A stretch of 64,000 bases of DNA from Niabella soli DSM 19437 (lineage in GTDB: Bacteria > Bacteroidota > Bacteroidia > Chitinophagales > Chitinophagaceae), in the NCBI RefSeq assembly GCF_000243115.2, contig NZ_CP007035.1, positions 1,736,001-1,800,000 of the forward strand. The letters are read 5' to 3'. The position numbers were made by a program, and so were the translations under genes. The first letter of the stretch is position 1, and every line of letters begins with the position of its first letter. Shown piece by piece: positions 54,887 to 64,000 of this stretch. The notes beneath the pieces were generated by a model. The model searched no databases and was not told the DNA's origin. It worked only from the letters and a program-made list of their open reading frames with translations.

Positions 54887-57800
54887 TTATGAAGCGCCGG
54901 TGCAATCTTCATCGCAGGTGCAGGGTTGTATCGCATTCAGTTTATCAACCAGGGGATTCACCATTTCGTAACGGGGCATTTCGTTTTGTGCCATTTCATC
55001 GAGCCAATTGCTATACAACGTTTCGAAAGCCCGCATTTCCTGCAACCCTACCCATTTTATACGTACCTGGATATGAGCCGGGAACTCTGTCTGTATCGTT
55101 TTTTCCACCAGGTTCCGGAAGGTCTGATTCCTTAAACGCCTGGGCCAGCAAGGCAATACCGCCGTAACCCTGAAGGAATAGGGATCCTCGTTATTATCAC
55201 AGGGATCGGGCTCACAATACAGATCCAGTTCAAACCCAAACCAGGTCATTAATGCCTCAATAGCGATATCAATATCATCCGCAGCCGGAGGCACACCTTC
55301 TTCTACCTGTTTTTGAGTTCGTTTACTGTATATAAAATCGCTTTGCGCCAGCACTACGTTCTTATCTCCGTGAATGATAAAGCTGTATTTGGTTTTGGAA
55401 GGATCTTCCTGCTCCTCAAAATTGGAAACAATCTCATAATTGATCCGTTCCGATCCAAACTCCTGCAGGGCGCGGACCCGCTGCGCCAATAGTTCATACT
55501 TCCGGAATTTTAAAGGCAACGGCTCCGACCCGTCGGCAAAAGCCTGCTGGTAAAGGATTGATTTATCGCCGGGCTTTACAGGCAGTTTGAAATATTCCAG
55601 TATCCAGGGCATCTGATCATAACAAAGCGCTGCAGGAACACGGCTCACTTTTTTCTTAAACAAAGGCAACTGCACCCCTTCATTTAACCCGATGCCCACA
55701 TCACAGCCATCCAGGCACACATTTAAAAAGCTAACCGGCTCGGGAATATTCTTTTCATCCAGCACTTCGTTCAGCTTAGGCCGTAGCAAAATATGTTCTA
55801 CCAGGTGCATGCCCTCATTATCATTAATGCGTTGCAGCAACACTTGCAAGCGGTCGAATGCATGCTGCCGGTCGGCATCGGTCTGAAACTCGCCGCTCGT
55901 TGCCAATAAAACTGCAACGGTATCATCTGTACTATCATACAACTCAAACCAGAAAGGCACCATAGAATCTTCATACTTCCAGCGCCGTTGTTTAGCCCCG
56001 TTCAGCAATTTAAAATAGATTAGCTCTTCAGCGTGTTCCAGGATCTGGCTGATCAGCAATTCGGTGCAGCAGCCATCACTCACGGGTACGCTTGTGAGCA
56101 AGACCACCTCTTTATTATCCGGGTCAATAAATTTGATCGTGTTTTTTCCAGGAGTGTTGGGAATGGCTTCGGTAACAATAAAATCTGTTGCCAACTGCCG
56201 GCAGGTAATATCTTTAAACCCCAACAGTCGCGCCGTTCTCCGCTCTGCTCCCGAAACATTGGCAGTGCCCCAGGTATCATACCGGGTATAATCATACCCT
56301 GTTGCGCGCCTGCTGCTGATGTTGGTGTACTCACCGTCCTTCAGCATTCTTATTTTATCACCGATCAACCGCTCTTCCAGGTGAACCGGGGTCAGCCATT
56401 TGCTGATGGATGCATAGGCGCTCAAATCTTCACTAAACCGGGCCAGCAAATGATCTAAAAAGGTGTTTCGCCGCTGATTAAAGCGGGGCAACGGTTCTAC
56501 AAGCTCTTGTATCACCGAAGCAAAATCATTTATGATCTGATCCCAATGGTCTGCGCCCCGGTTCTGATAATCGATCACCAGTTGTTTCAGGTCTCTTATT
56601 TCACTGATCTGGGTTTCTGTAAATTCCGTTGCCGTAAAAAACGACCGGACAAAAGCCGTGTGTTGTATGGTATCATCAAAAGAAAACAGCTCTTTCAGGT
56701 GATTCAACCGCACCAGGTAGTCAGAGAGCAACTGTTCAAAAAACAACATATATCCTTTCAATTGCAGCGCCTGCACTTTTCTTTTTTCATCGGCATTGGC
56801 GGGCAAGCTGTCCTGCTCGCCCACACCATAGCACATCGGCAACGAATAGGTCACCGGGAAATAATCTTCAAGGTCCATATATTCACCCACCGGCACGGGG
56901 AAGTCATCGGGAGCGCCGATAAGTTTGTACTTAGCTTCAAGCGTTTTCTGATCCCTGAAGAGTTTCAGCATCCTGTCCGGTCTGCGGTCTTCCTTTCGTC
57001 CCATATAATAGCTGATGGTTTCGCGTTCTTTGCAAAACAGTGCCTGCGATAGTGCCGGTTGGATGCGCGCCACTTTCCGTTCTTCCTTTAAATGATCCAT
57101 CCACTGATTAAAAAAATTATTTAAAGCGGTAGCATCGCTGATCCCGGAGAACGGAAGGTGCAGATAAGTAATGGCCTTAATACCGCTGATATCTGCAATT
57201 TCATTGATCAGATCCGACAAACGAATATCCCGGAACAGATCGGTGTTTTCGAGGGCTATATCTTCTATAAAGCCGTGCTGTAAAGCGGGGCCTTCAAAGA
57301 TCTCATCCACTTCATATCCCTTGTCCAGCAACTGTTGTATCGTATTGAAGGGAACAGATGGCGTAAAATATTTATAGATAGTGAAAAAAACCGTTGCCAA
57401 TACTGTATCGGGGTCGGCGTCTTCTTCCAGCGCCGCAAACAAACCGATGCCAAAATTTTCATATTCCACTGCGTCCACCGTAATAAAATCTTCACAAAGA
57501 TTCCGGTTGGCCGCCAGCGTTTCCACTACTTGCTGCCGGATGGTTTCCCGCTGGTCATTGTCTATAACCGCCTCTTCATATTCGATCATCACATTATATA
57601 ATCCTTCCAGCTCCACTATTTTAGACGCAACCAACTGCGATGGGTCATCCGGTAGCTGCGTTAGCTGCCAGGTAATTTTATCGATGAGGGCCTGCGCCGC
57701 TTTTTTTTGTTGACCCGTGGCATTGGCGGGCAGGTTGTTATAGGCTGTTTGTGCATCCGCAAGCTTTGACTGAAAGCCGCTTTTGTAAGTAGCCGCGTCG

Positions 57801-58285
57801 ATAGCGCTTAGGCCCAATGCCCCCAAACAGGTATGTTCCGCCGCATCGCCGCAACCGCAATCGTCGGCCCTCCTGTCAGGATAATTATAATCAATCCATA
57901 CCGGCACTTCATAATCCTTGCTGGTTTCAATCCAGGCATTGCGCACTCCTTTGATATCAATCAGCAGCTTCCGGTAATCGTTAATAGTAAGCGCACTGTT
58001 ATGTAAAATTTGTCGCGCCGTATAAAAGATCTGTTTCCAGGTATCCTCTGCTAATTGCGCCGGGGCCAGCAGGTCTTTTACTTCGAATCCGGTGCGGTAG
58101 GCCAGGTCCGTAATGGCGTAACAGACCGCATCCAGGATGGTAATGCCCGGATCTGAATTATTATAGTTGGTCCAGTGATCGCTACCCTCCTCTTCGATAT
58201 TTTTAAAGCCCAGTTTCCGTAACGCTGTAAAATCTTCGGCAGGGAGCAGGGAATTGGCTTTATTCAAAAAAACAGATGCTGACAT
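54887..58285 (-). CDS. Large eCIS baseplate protein (Afp12/Pvc12-like)
   Basis: This 1132-residue protein has the family opening LGFKNIEEEGSDHWTNYNNSDPGITILDAVCYAITDLAYRTGF, the J-like helical segment found in baseplate wedge proteins of eCIS particles. A CGCGD-type Cys cluster near 140 (DDCGCGDAAEHTC) and a second cluster at the C-terminus (CTCDEDC) may be structural or metal-binding. It should form the outer baseplate wedge together with the protein encoded 7 bases upstream. No signal peptide, as expected for a particle assembled in the cytoplasm. No tail-fibre gene (Afp13 type) lies between it and the tape-measure gene. Confidence 0.85.
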   Translation of the reverse strand: MSASVFLNKANSLLPAEDFTALRKLGFKNIEEEGSDHWTNYNNSDPGITILDAVCYAITDLAYRTGFEVKDLLAPAQLAEDTWKQIFYTARQILHNSALTINDYRKLLIDIKGVRNAWIETSKDYEVPVWIDYNYPDRRADDCGCGDAAEHTCLGALGLSAIDAATYKSGFQSKLADAQTAYNNLPANATGQQKKAAQALIDKITWQLTQLPDDPSQLVASKIVELEGLYNVMIEYEEAVIDNDQRETIRQQVVETLAANRNLCEDFITVDAVEYENFGIGLFAALEEDADPDTVLATVFFTIYKYFTPSVPFNTIQQLLDKGYEVDEIFEGPALQHGFIEDIALENTDLFRDIRLSDLINEIADISGIKAITYLHLPFSGISDATALNNFFNQWMDHLKEERKVARIQPALSQALFCKERETISYYMGRKEDRRPDRMLKLFRDQKTLEAKYKLIGAPDDFPVPVGEYMDLEDYFPVTYSLPMCYGVGEQDSLPANADEKRKVQALQLKGYMLFFEQLLSDYLVRLNHLKELFSFDDTIQHTAFVRSFFTATEFTETQISEIRDLKQLVIDYQNRGADHWDQIINDFASVIQELVEPLPRFNQRRNTFLDHLLARFSEDLSAYASISKWLTPVHLEERLIGDKIRMLKDGEYTNISSRRATGYDYTRYDTWGTANVSGAERRTARLLGFKDITCRQLATDFIVTEAIPNTPGKNTIKFIDPDNKEVVLLTSVPVSDGCCTELLISQILEHAEELIYFKLLNGAKQRRWKYEDSMVPFWFELYDSTDDTVAVLLATSGEFQTDADRQHAFDRLQVLLQRINDNEGMHLVEHILLRPKLNEVLDEKNIPEPVSFLNVCLDGCDVGIGLNEGVQLPLFKKKVSRVPAALCYDQMPWILEYFKLPVKPGDKSILYQQAFADGSEPLPLKFRKYELLAQRVRALQEFGSERINYEIVSNFEEQEDPSKTKYSFIIHGDKNVVLAQSDFIYSKRTQKQVEEGVPPAADDIDIAIEALMTWFGFELDLYCEPDPCDNNEDPYSFRVTAVLPCWPRRLRNQTFRNLVEKTIQTEFPAHIQVRIKWVGLQEMRAFETLYSNWLDEMAQNEMPRYEMVNPLVDKLNAIQPCTCDEDCTGAS

Positions 58286-58292
58286 AATTAAA

Positions 58293-61200
58293 TTATTTAT
58301 TTGACTTTTTTGCTTTAGACGCAGCAGACTTCTTTACCGGAGCGCGTTTTGCTGTTGGAGTTTTGGTTGCTTTGGCAATGGGAGCTGCGATCGCTTTATC
58401 AACAGCCACAACAGCAACCGGCAATACCGTATTGGCAGCATTCGCGGCTATTTTTCTTTTTTCGCAAGGCGAAGGGCCCTCATCCTCTTCGTAGGGAATG
58501 ATGATATGTTGTGGTACAGAAACCAAAATGGACCGGGCTGTACAGGGCTTTGCAACAATATCACCCTTAAAATTCGGGTCATTTTCCAGGAGCTGTTCAA
58601 TATCGCTGCAACTGCAGAGCTTGCTAAAAAATAATGAGATCGCTTCCTGGCTGTAACCCGCCTGCGGACCACCTCTTATGATATCCGGCAGGGTAACCGC
58701 AACCGGTGGGTCTGCAACAGTGAATGATTGTGTTACCATATTAAACAGGGAGAAATAGATAACCAGTGTGTAACTCCCCGGGGGAATTCCACCAAATGAA
58801 TACTGCCCGTTTGCATTGGTAACAACGGAAACACCCAATTCTTTTATTTTTACTGCGATGGCCTGTAGTGGTCTTTGCTTATTATCGTCATCAAAAAGCA
58901 TCCCCAGAACAGATGCCCCACTTGCTGACCGGGTGTCCGGCGGGCAACATTCATTACAGCACACGCCCATTGCAAAATCTGTTATGAAATCCACATAGCT
59001 GCGCTCTTCAATAAAATTAATGATCGACGAGGCATAGACCTTCTGACCAAACTGCACATCGGCCGTTTCATCAAAAGCCCAGGGTGTAAGAAAATGGACC
59101 AGCTCGTCATTTAATTGTTTCATATAATAGCCTTTGTCCACACCGGAATAGAACTGTACTTTAAACGAAACAATGATCTGTTCGTATACCGGGTTCTTTG
59201 CATGTACCTGGACAAAGGGCGCCGTTTTGGTTTTTAAAAATTCCTGAATAGCGATCAAGACCCTGCGGCTGGTTTTGGGCTGCAGCGGGTTGACTGCATT
59301 CCGGTTCTTCAGATTCGCAATGGGAACCAGCAACACATGCCCCGGCGCCACCTGTGGACCGCAACATTCTTTTTTATCATCGGAAGGATAATCGCCCAGC
59401 CGTATGTCCATTGTCCAGTTCGTTCCGCTGCTGGCGACAGCAATGGTGATCCGGCTGGCAGCAACAGTACCATTGGCAGTGAGCTGGGCAATGATCTTTT
59501 CTTTTATGGCATCGTCAGAAGTGCCGTTATTATTCTCCGGATCAAAGATGGTAATCGTAGCCGTCAACTGCTGGTATTGCGTAAGATCATTGATGATGGC
59601 GTCGATCGCTTTTTGAGAGGGTTCATCAAAATTCTGATCGCTGTTAAAAGTCAACAGAAAATGTTTTTGAACCGGTGCGTTCACCGCAGTCCTGCACAAA
59701 CAGTTCGGATCTGTATGAGTAATGCATTTCACTTTATAAACGGAAGGAAAACGATCCAGTACCAGGTGCTCATAATCCCAGGCAGTAACCGCCCGGCCCT
59801 TATGCCGCAGCCGCTCGCTTACCCGGGTATAAAATTCTTTTCCCACTTCCCGGTGCTTCCCATCAAAAGAGGCGAAGGGCTGTTGCACTTTGGCGATGGC
59901 TGCTACCGGCGCCGATAACTTTGCAATACTACCGGCGGGTAAGGCGTTATCAAAATGCGAAGGATCATTATCCCCGTCAACAAATGAAGCTTCCACCACC
60001 TGTGTTACAATATCTATCAACTGGGGAATGCGATCAGCGTGTTGGTCTACGCTTGCGCACAACCATATCAATCCGCCGGAAGCAAGGGTATTGTTCAGGG
60101 AAGCATCAGCGGGAATAGCTATTTTTATGATGCCCGTAGTCTGAAAGCCGTAGGTACCGTCCGATACAATACTTTCGGCCTTCATGGGGCGCCAGTTGTT
60201 ATTAGAAAGATAGCTCCAGTTGATTGCAGGCGGGTCATTATCTTCGTCAGCCGCGCTTCCTTCTGCAAATTGAAAAAGCAAAGAAATATTTTGGAGTGGT
60301 TGCAGTTGCTCCAGCCCGATGTACAGCATTCCCTGCTGCATAGCTCCCGTGTACTGGTTGGTGCGTCTGTCACTATTATCCCGGGCATCCAGCATCAGGC
60401 GCACCGCATTGCCGCTTGCGCCAACAGCCCCCGGCAAACGATTCCCCGTATCGAAAATAGCGGCAAATTCTTTATGCCCCACTTCATTTACTGTTTGTGG
60501 CTTGTAATATTTTTCATAGGGACTCAGATAGCCAAACTGCGGAAAAAGCCGGTCGTCCGCTTGCACAAGAAGGTTATTCGTTGACGCGGCCCGCCCCGGA
60601 ATATCCGTTTCCACGGCGCCAAACGGATATATATGAAAGAATTGATCGATACCGCTTTGTAAAACAACGGTGGAATCATAACTAACTGAGATCTCGCTAA
60701 TTTCCAGGTGGGGCGCCAGGTTGCGGCTTCGCTGCATTATATCCGTATTCTCATTGTTTGTGAGTAGCGGATCATAAACAAGATCCAGTTTAACAAAATC
60801 CTTTTCAGTGTCTGGTTTCCATTCTTCAACAGTATCTATCGGGGTACGTTCGAATGAGAAGGCATCGGTGCCGATCAGCACATTGGTCGAAAGACGTTTG
60901 ATCGTAAAATTGCGGCCCGCAAGTTGTTGCCATTGTCTGCGCTGTAAAATACTTACGTTGTAAGTATCCTCGTTATTTATAATAACACTCCGGAGCGTTA
61001 CCGTTCCGGAATCATCAGCGGCGGCAGTCATTGTCTTTTGAATATTTACAGCCAACTTGTCGCCGCTAGTGAGTACAAAGGGTTTATCGAACACCTCGGC
61101 ACTGCCGATATAAAGGGACCTTCCGGGCAACGGGTAGGCGGTAAATGGATCAAAAGGTTTGCCCGGCTGAATAACCCCATCTTTGTTTTGCAGCACCAGT

Positions 61201-63047
61201 TTCTTTAAGCCGTCCATATGAGGATCCGGGCTATTGCTTGTTTCAGTAGCGTCCCGCTTATTAATAGAACCCACTTTAGTGCGTATACTAAGACCGCCGG
61301 CCATCAGGTCCTGGTATTCGTTTTCATCCAACGGAGCATCAACATTAATAAGGATGCGCACTACCGGGAAACTGGTCTGAAAACCGGCACCCGTGTGCAC
61401 CCCAGGATCAAATCCAATTACCGCCTGCGCTGAAACCGGCAAAAAGACAGTAATGGTTTTCCGCTCGTAATTACAATAATAAGCCGCCCCGGCAAACGTA
61501 TAATCCTGCTCAAAAATATCTGTATCCCCATCCTGGAAGAGGGCGGTCTGTTCCTGAGCGCTGAGCACTTTACCCGCATTGATCCAGCCTTTGGCGCCCG
61601 AAAGCGACACATTAAAAAAGGCCTTCCCGGCGTATTTTGTTTCAAATTGTTTCGCTGCTGCAAATAAATTATCGTCTTTGGAAACGCTATTTATTTGTAT
61701 TTCCACAAGACGGTTCCCACCGTTCAATACCAACTGGGGAGAGGCAAGGGCAAAGCCTACCTGGGTTGCTGCATTGCCGTTTTTATCCAGGGCGGCCGCA
61801 ACACGATCACAGGGGTTACCAAACAAACTGCCGATCGTTCCATCCGTTCCCAATGCAGGCCATTTAGCATCCGCTACGGTAAACGCCTGCCCAAAGCCAT
61901 CGGCAGATTTCGCAACCGGCCGCGCAAAAAAACCGGTGATCGTATTTTTTGAAGGGTCATTTGCCGAGGGCGTTTTCCCAATAAATACCGTTTTAATTTC
62001 TTTCACCTTCGCGGGGTTTACTACCAGGTCGGATTCGGTTTTATAAACCTGGTCTTTGCCCGATGCATCTTTGCCCGCCTTCAATGCCGTACCCGCCGCT
62101 ACATCATAGGCCGCAATATCTTTCGCCAATTCAAATACAATATGCACTTTGTCTGGTATAGCGGGCTTGGTGGTGAGCTGCAATACCTCTTTATAATAAA
62201 AATCGAGCATCCGCCCGGTAAGGCCATTCATTTGCTGCTGTGCCAGTTGAAAAAGCTTCAGAAAGGAAATAAAAAGCGCCATATGCGGCTGGTGTGCCGG
62301 GTATTGCTCCAACGCCACCTCCATGTACCCTGTGGAATTGTATTGAAGCTGTTTCAAAAAATTATAAAAATTATTAAACACATCGTCTATGTACAATGCT
62401 GCGTTTCGTATTTTGTCTTCCGCTGTGGTGCCCTGGTAAATAGAAATATCGGCATTGACCACATCGTTCAATCCCCAGACCTCTTTATTTTTTATTAAGG
62501 AAAAATCCGGCACAAATGGATTTTGCGCATCCACATAGCTGAATCCTTTGGCGTATGCCAACAACTGCTGTGCCTGTAGTTTCAGATTGGATTGGATCGC
62601 AAGCCGGAGATCATTGTATAACGGATTTTCAGGAATCGCCAAACTATACCATCCGTCGATTTTAATAACAAGGGTGCAGATCGGATCGAAAAGCGCTTTA
62701 TACTTATCAGCAACCGGCTGTGCATCGAGGTCTGCGCGCAAGCCATCGTATTGGTCCTTAACCGATGCATTATCGGTAAGCGCTACGGAAGCCGCAACAA
62801 CGGCCATATCGCCCTGGAAGAATGCTTCCCAACTTATTTTAGACGGATCGGATGTATTGTCCGGATTACTTCCGGGAACATCATAAAAGCGTATTTGTTT
62901 TGCATAGCCTCTTATAAAGACCAGCAACTCTTCGATACTTCTGTCATCGACCGGTGCGTAGGACGGATCGAGCGCTTTTAAATACCGGCTTAACTGGCCC
63001 GAGCCATCCCGGATTATCTCGCTATTACAACTGCAGCAGCCTCCCAT
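58293..63047 (-). CDS. Giant eCIS baseplate protein (Afp11/Pvc11-like) with C-terminal extension
   Basis: This 1584-residue baseplate J-like protein is the larger of the two wedge components. The core is recognised by TRVSERLRHKGRAVTAWDYEHLVLDRFPSVYKVKC (about 1110-1145), a conserved J-family segment, and by its position after the gp25 gene. It begins with a Cys-rich MGGCCSCNSE. Odd parts: residues about 1377-1457 form a carboxypeptidase-regulatory-like beta domain (VLGMLFDDDNKQRPLQAIAV, NGQYSFGGIPPGSYTLVIYF). The last 30 residues are a Lys/Ala/Pro-rich tail (KRAPVKKSAASKAKKSNK) that looks disordered. These extensions may decorate the baseplate or help attachment. The 131-base gap upstream holds a degenerate tandem repeat. 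Confidence 0.85.
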   Translation of the reverse strand: MGGCCSCNSEIIRDGSGQLSRYLKALDPSYAPVDDRSIEELLVFIRGYAKQIRFYDVPGSNPDNTSDPSKISWEAFFQGDMAVVAASVALTDNASVKDQYDGLRADLDAQPVADKYKALFDPICTLVIKIDGWYSLAIPENPLYNDLRLAIQSNLKLQAQQLLAYAKGFSYVDAQNPFVPDFSLIKNKEVWGLNDVVNADISIYQGTTAEDKIRNAALYIDDVFNNFYNFLKQLQYNSTGYMEVALEQYPAHQPHMALFISFLKLFQLAQQQMNGLTGRMLDFYYKEVLQLTTKPAIPDKVHIVFELAKDIAAYDVAAGTALKAGKDASGKDQVYKTESDLVVNPAKVKEIKTVFIGKTPSANDPSKNTITGFFARPVAKSADGFGQAFTVADAKWPALGTDGTIGSLFGNPCDRVAAALDKNGNAATQVGFALASPQLVLNGGNRLVEIQINSVSKDDNLFAAAKQFETKYAGKAFFNVSLSGAKGWINAGKVLSAQEQTALFQDGDTDIFEQDYTFAGAAYYCNYERKTITVFLPVSAQAVIGFDPGVHTGAGFQTSFPVVRILINVDAPLDENEYQDLMAGGLSIRTKVGSINKRDATETSNSPDPHMDGLKKLVLQNKDGVIQPGKPFDPFTAYPLPGRSLYIGSAEVFDKPFVLTSGDKLAVNIQKTMTAAADDSGTVTLRSVIINNEDTYNVSILQRRQWQQLAGRNFTIKRLSTNVLIGTDAFSFERTPIDTVEEWKPDTEKDFVKLDLVYDPLLTNNENTDIMQRSRNLAPHLEISEISVSYDSTVVLQSGIDQFFHIYPFGAVETDIPGRAASTNNLLVQADDRLFPQFGYLSPYEKYYKPQTVNEVGHKEFAAIFDTGNRLPGAVGASGNAVRLMLDARDNSDRRTNQYTGAMQQGMLYIGLEQLQPLQNISLLFQFAEGSAADEDNDPPAINWSYLSNNNWRPMKAESIVSDGTYGFQTTGIIKIAIPADASLNNTLASGGLIWLCASVDQHADRIPQLIDIVTQVVEASFVDGDNDPSHFDNALPAGSIAKLSAPVAAIAKVQQPFASFDGKHREVGKEFYTRVSERLRHKGRAVTAWDYEHLVLDRFPSVYKVKCITHTDPNCLCRTAVNAPVQKHFLLTFNSDQNFDEPSQKAIDAIINDLTQYQQLTATITIFDPENNNGTSDDAIKEKIIAQLTANGTVAASRITIAVASSGTNWTMDIRLGDYPSDDKKECCGPQVAPGHVLLVPIANLKNRNAVNPLQPKTSRRVLIAIQEFLKTKTAPFVQVHAKNPVYEQIIVSFKVQFYSGVDKGYYMKQLNDELVHFLTPWAFDETADVQFGQKVYASSIINFIEERSYVDFITDFAMGVCCNECCPPDTRSASGASVLGMLFDDDNKQRPLQAIAVKIKELGVSVVTNANGQYSFGGIPPGSYTLVIYFSLFNMVTQSFTVADPPVAVTLPDIIRGGPQAGYSQEAISLFFSKLCSCSDIEQLLENDPNFKGDIVAKPCTARSILVSVPQHIIIPYEEDEGPSPCEKRKIAANAANTVLPVAVVAVDKAIAAPIAKATKTPTAKRAPVKKSAASKAKKSNK

Positions 63048-63077
63048 GAGAACTATTTTTTAATATTAGGTTAAAAT

Positions 63078-63133
63078 GTCAGATACTTGATACTCGATAC
63101 CCGATACCCGATGCTTGATACTCAATGCCCGGT
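63078..63133. repeat. Degenerate tandem repeat of a GATACTCGATACCC type unit
   Basis: The gap between the giant baseplate gene and the gp25 gene contains about six imperfect copies of a 7-8 base unit (GATACTT, GATACTC, GATACCC, GATACCC, GATGCTT, GATACTC). A second run of ACTATTCACCATTCACTATTC follows near 63150, and a similar run occurs near 16090. These look like the simple intergenic repeats of Bacteroidota genomes. No start or gene is hidden in this gap. Confidence 0.5.
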
Positions 63134-63178
63134 ATCCTAACGTGCCTTTAACTATTCACCATTCACTATTCTTCTTCA

Positions 63179-63604
63179 TCATTTCGTTTCAATATTCGTC
63201 GCCTCTGCCATATAAAAAGGAAACACATAATTGTAGCGCGTATTAGTCGTTATAATTGTGTATTCGATATTGATCTGAAGCAGCCCCTGTTCCACATCAG
63301 GTGTCGAGGATACATTTTCAACAATGATACGCGGCTCATGATACACCAACGCATCGTGCGCGATTTTCTCGATCATTGTGATGGACGGAACATTCATCGG
63401 TTCAAAAATATAGGCCTGCAGGTTGCAGCCAAACGAGGGAAGCATTACCCGTTCTCCGGTTATTGTTTCCAGGATGATCTGCATACTGCTTTCCACATCT
63501 TCTTTGCCGGTCAGCATTTCAAGGCCATACCATTCCCTGCGGAAGGTTGGCGGGAAGCTCCATCCCGTTCCCAAAAACGATTGATCCATATTTTCTGTAG
63601 CCAT
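63179..63604 (-). CDS. gp25-like baseplate protein (GPW/gp25 family, Afp9-like)
   Basis: This 141-residue protein matches the gp25/gpW baseplate family of phage T4 and eCIS particles. It has FLGTGWSFPPTF near the start, LEMLTGKEDVESSMQIILETITGERVMLPSFGCNLQAYIFEP in the middle (the ETITGER-PxFG motif), and a C-terminal strand LQINIEYTI. In the particle it links the sheath's first ring to the baseplate wedges. The length is normal for the family. It starts 20 bases after the PAAR gene and is followed by the two large baseplate genes in canonical eCIS order. Confidence 0.92.
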   Translation of the reverse strand: MATENMDQSFLGTGWSFPPTFRREWYGLEMLTGKEDVESSMQIILETITGERVMLPSFGCNLQAYIFEPMNVPSITMIEKIAHDALVYHEPRIIVENVSSTPDVEQGLLQINIEYTIITTNTRYNYVFPFYMAEATNIETK

Positions 63605-63624
63605 TGTTGTTATAGTTTATATTA

Positions 63625-63918
63625 TTAATCGCCGATCATAACGGTCGCACATCCTGAAGTTATCGCACCGCCATGCGCCGTTTGATCCCCTACCCGCGCC
63701 GCCGGTTTGCCGTCGATGAACACTGATGCCGAGCCCTTGCTGATCGTATCCGGTGGGCCGGCGCAGACGCATGAATCTCCTTGCTTCGCCGCTGCCATTC
63801 CTCCAATAAACACCGTCGCTTTCCCCGAGGGCAATATGGGCCCTCCGGTGTGCGGGCTGCCATTCGGGTTGGTCATCGGGCAGGTATGATTATCGGTTAT
63901 CCTTGCTGCAAGTGCCAT
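63625..63918 (-). CDS. PAAR-domain spike-tip protein
   Basis: This 97-residue PAAR protein forms the sharp tip on the spike of contractile injection systems. It contains two PAAR repeats (GKPAARVGDQTAHGG and VFIGGMAAAKQGDSCVCAGPPDT). Conserved His and Cys residues bind the single structural metal ion of the family, including CP near residue 13, His in SPHTGG, and the final His and Cys in TAHGGAITSGCATVMIG. There is no C-terminal toxin extension, so it is a plain tip. Encoded 32 bases after the probable spike gene, in the expected position. Confidence 0.95.
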   Translation of the reverse strand: MALAARITDNHTCPMTNPNGSPHTGGPILPSGKATVFIGGMAAAKQGDSCVCAGPPDTISKGSASVFIDGKPAARVGDQTAHGGAITSGCATVMIGD

Positions 63919-63950
63919 CTTATGAATATTTAAATGTTAAGGTCTTCGTG

Positions 63951-64000
63951 TTACCCTATTTGCAAAGTGGCCGTTGTACCGGTATCGGAAAACGCGAGAC
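63951..64000 (-). CDS. 3' tip of a probable VgrG-like spike gene, cut by window edge
   Basis: The last 15 codons of an open frame read LAFSDTGTTATLQIG and then TAA at 63953-63951. In eCIS operons the gene directly before PAAR is the spike (Afp8/Pvc8, VgrG-like). A beta-rich Thr/Gly tail fits the C-terminal end of such a beta-prism protein. The tail is too short for a family assignment by itself, so position carries most of the weight. Confidence 0.5.
   Translation of the reverse strand, partial: LAFSDTGTTATLQIG

Noticed and set aside
63078-63133. Short tandem repeat considered as a CRISPR-like or iteron array
   Set aside because: Units are only 7-8 bases, imperfect and without spacers, and no replication or cas gene is near.
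1-64000. Genes for the regulator of the shared promoter element
   Set aside because: I looked for hybrid two-component, AraC, LacI, GntR and sigma/anti-sigma genes on both strands and found none, so the regulator must be encoded outside the window.

Overview
The window looks like a chromosomal segment of a Bacteroidota bacterium, probably a Chitinophagaceae-type soil or plant-associated species. The evidence is three SusC/SusD pairs, many lipoproteins with a Cys-Lys-Lys type lipobox, TAnnTTTG-like -7 promoter elements, and a Bacteroidota-style extracellular contractile injection system. Every gene that I accept as intact is on the minus strand. No rRNA, tRNA, CRISPR array or complete mobile element is visible.

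Region 1 (1 to about 45,600) is a large pectin utilisation locus aimed at rhamnogalacturonan I. Read in the direction of transcription it has four blocks. Block A (45423 to 33487) encodes a GH106 rhamnosidase, two GH43 enzymes, a GH2 enzyme, a third GH43 enzyme, a CE12 rhamnogalacturonan acetylesterase and a sulfatase. Block B (32151 to 25614) encodes a GH105 unsaturated rhamnogalacturonyl hydrolase and a SusC/SusD pair, and ends at a hairpin terminator. Block C (24884 to 9480) encodes a fasciclin lipoprotein, SusC, SusD, two more fasciclin lipoproteins, SusC and SusD. Block D (8901 to beyond base 1) encodes a PL11 rhamnogalacturonan lyase, a GH2 enzyme, a GH28 enzyme, an esterase-deacetylase fusion and a second GH2 enzyme cut by the window edge. 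PL11 would cut the backbone at the surface. The SusC/SusD pairs would import fragments. GH105, GH28, GH106, GH2, GH43 and CE12 would finish them in the periplasm.

The most useful observation is regulatory. Each of the four blocks is preceded by the same cis element: two copies of CAGGAYG ten bases apart, then exactly 20 bases, then a TAnnTT -7-like box. This suggests one activator, not encoded here, that switches on all four operons together. Block C also carries an 18-bp LacI-type palindrome just upstream and has an unusually long leader.

Between blocks A and B lies a 3'-truncated IS200-like (RAYT type) transposase remnant, enclosed by long imperfect inverted palindromic repeats.

Region 2 (45,774 to 64,000) is the distal half of an extracellular contractile injection system (eCIS) operon. 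It holds the 3' tip of a probable spike gene, a PAAR tip protein, a gp25-like baseplate protein, two large baseplate proteins, a tape-measure-type protein and an AAA+ ATPase. These are followed by four probable cargo proteins that share a modular N-terminus (leader, CxxC repeats, DUF4157) but have four unrelated C-termini. The C-termini are a zincin, a gluzincin-like zincin, a HET-C-like domain and a glycine-rich membrane-active-looking domain. A strong hairpin terminator separates the two regions. Sheath and tube genes would lie upstream, beyond the right edge.
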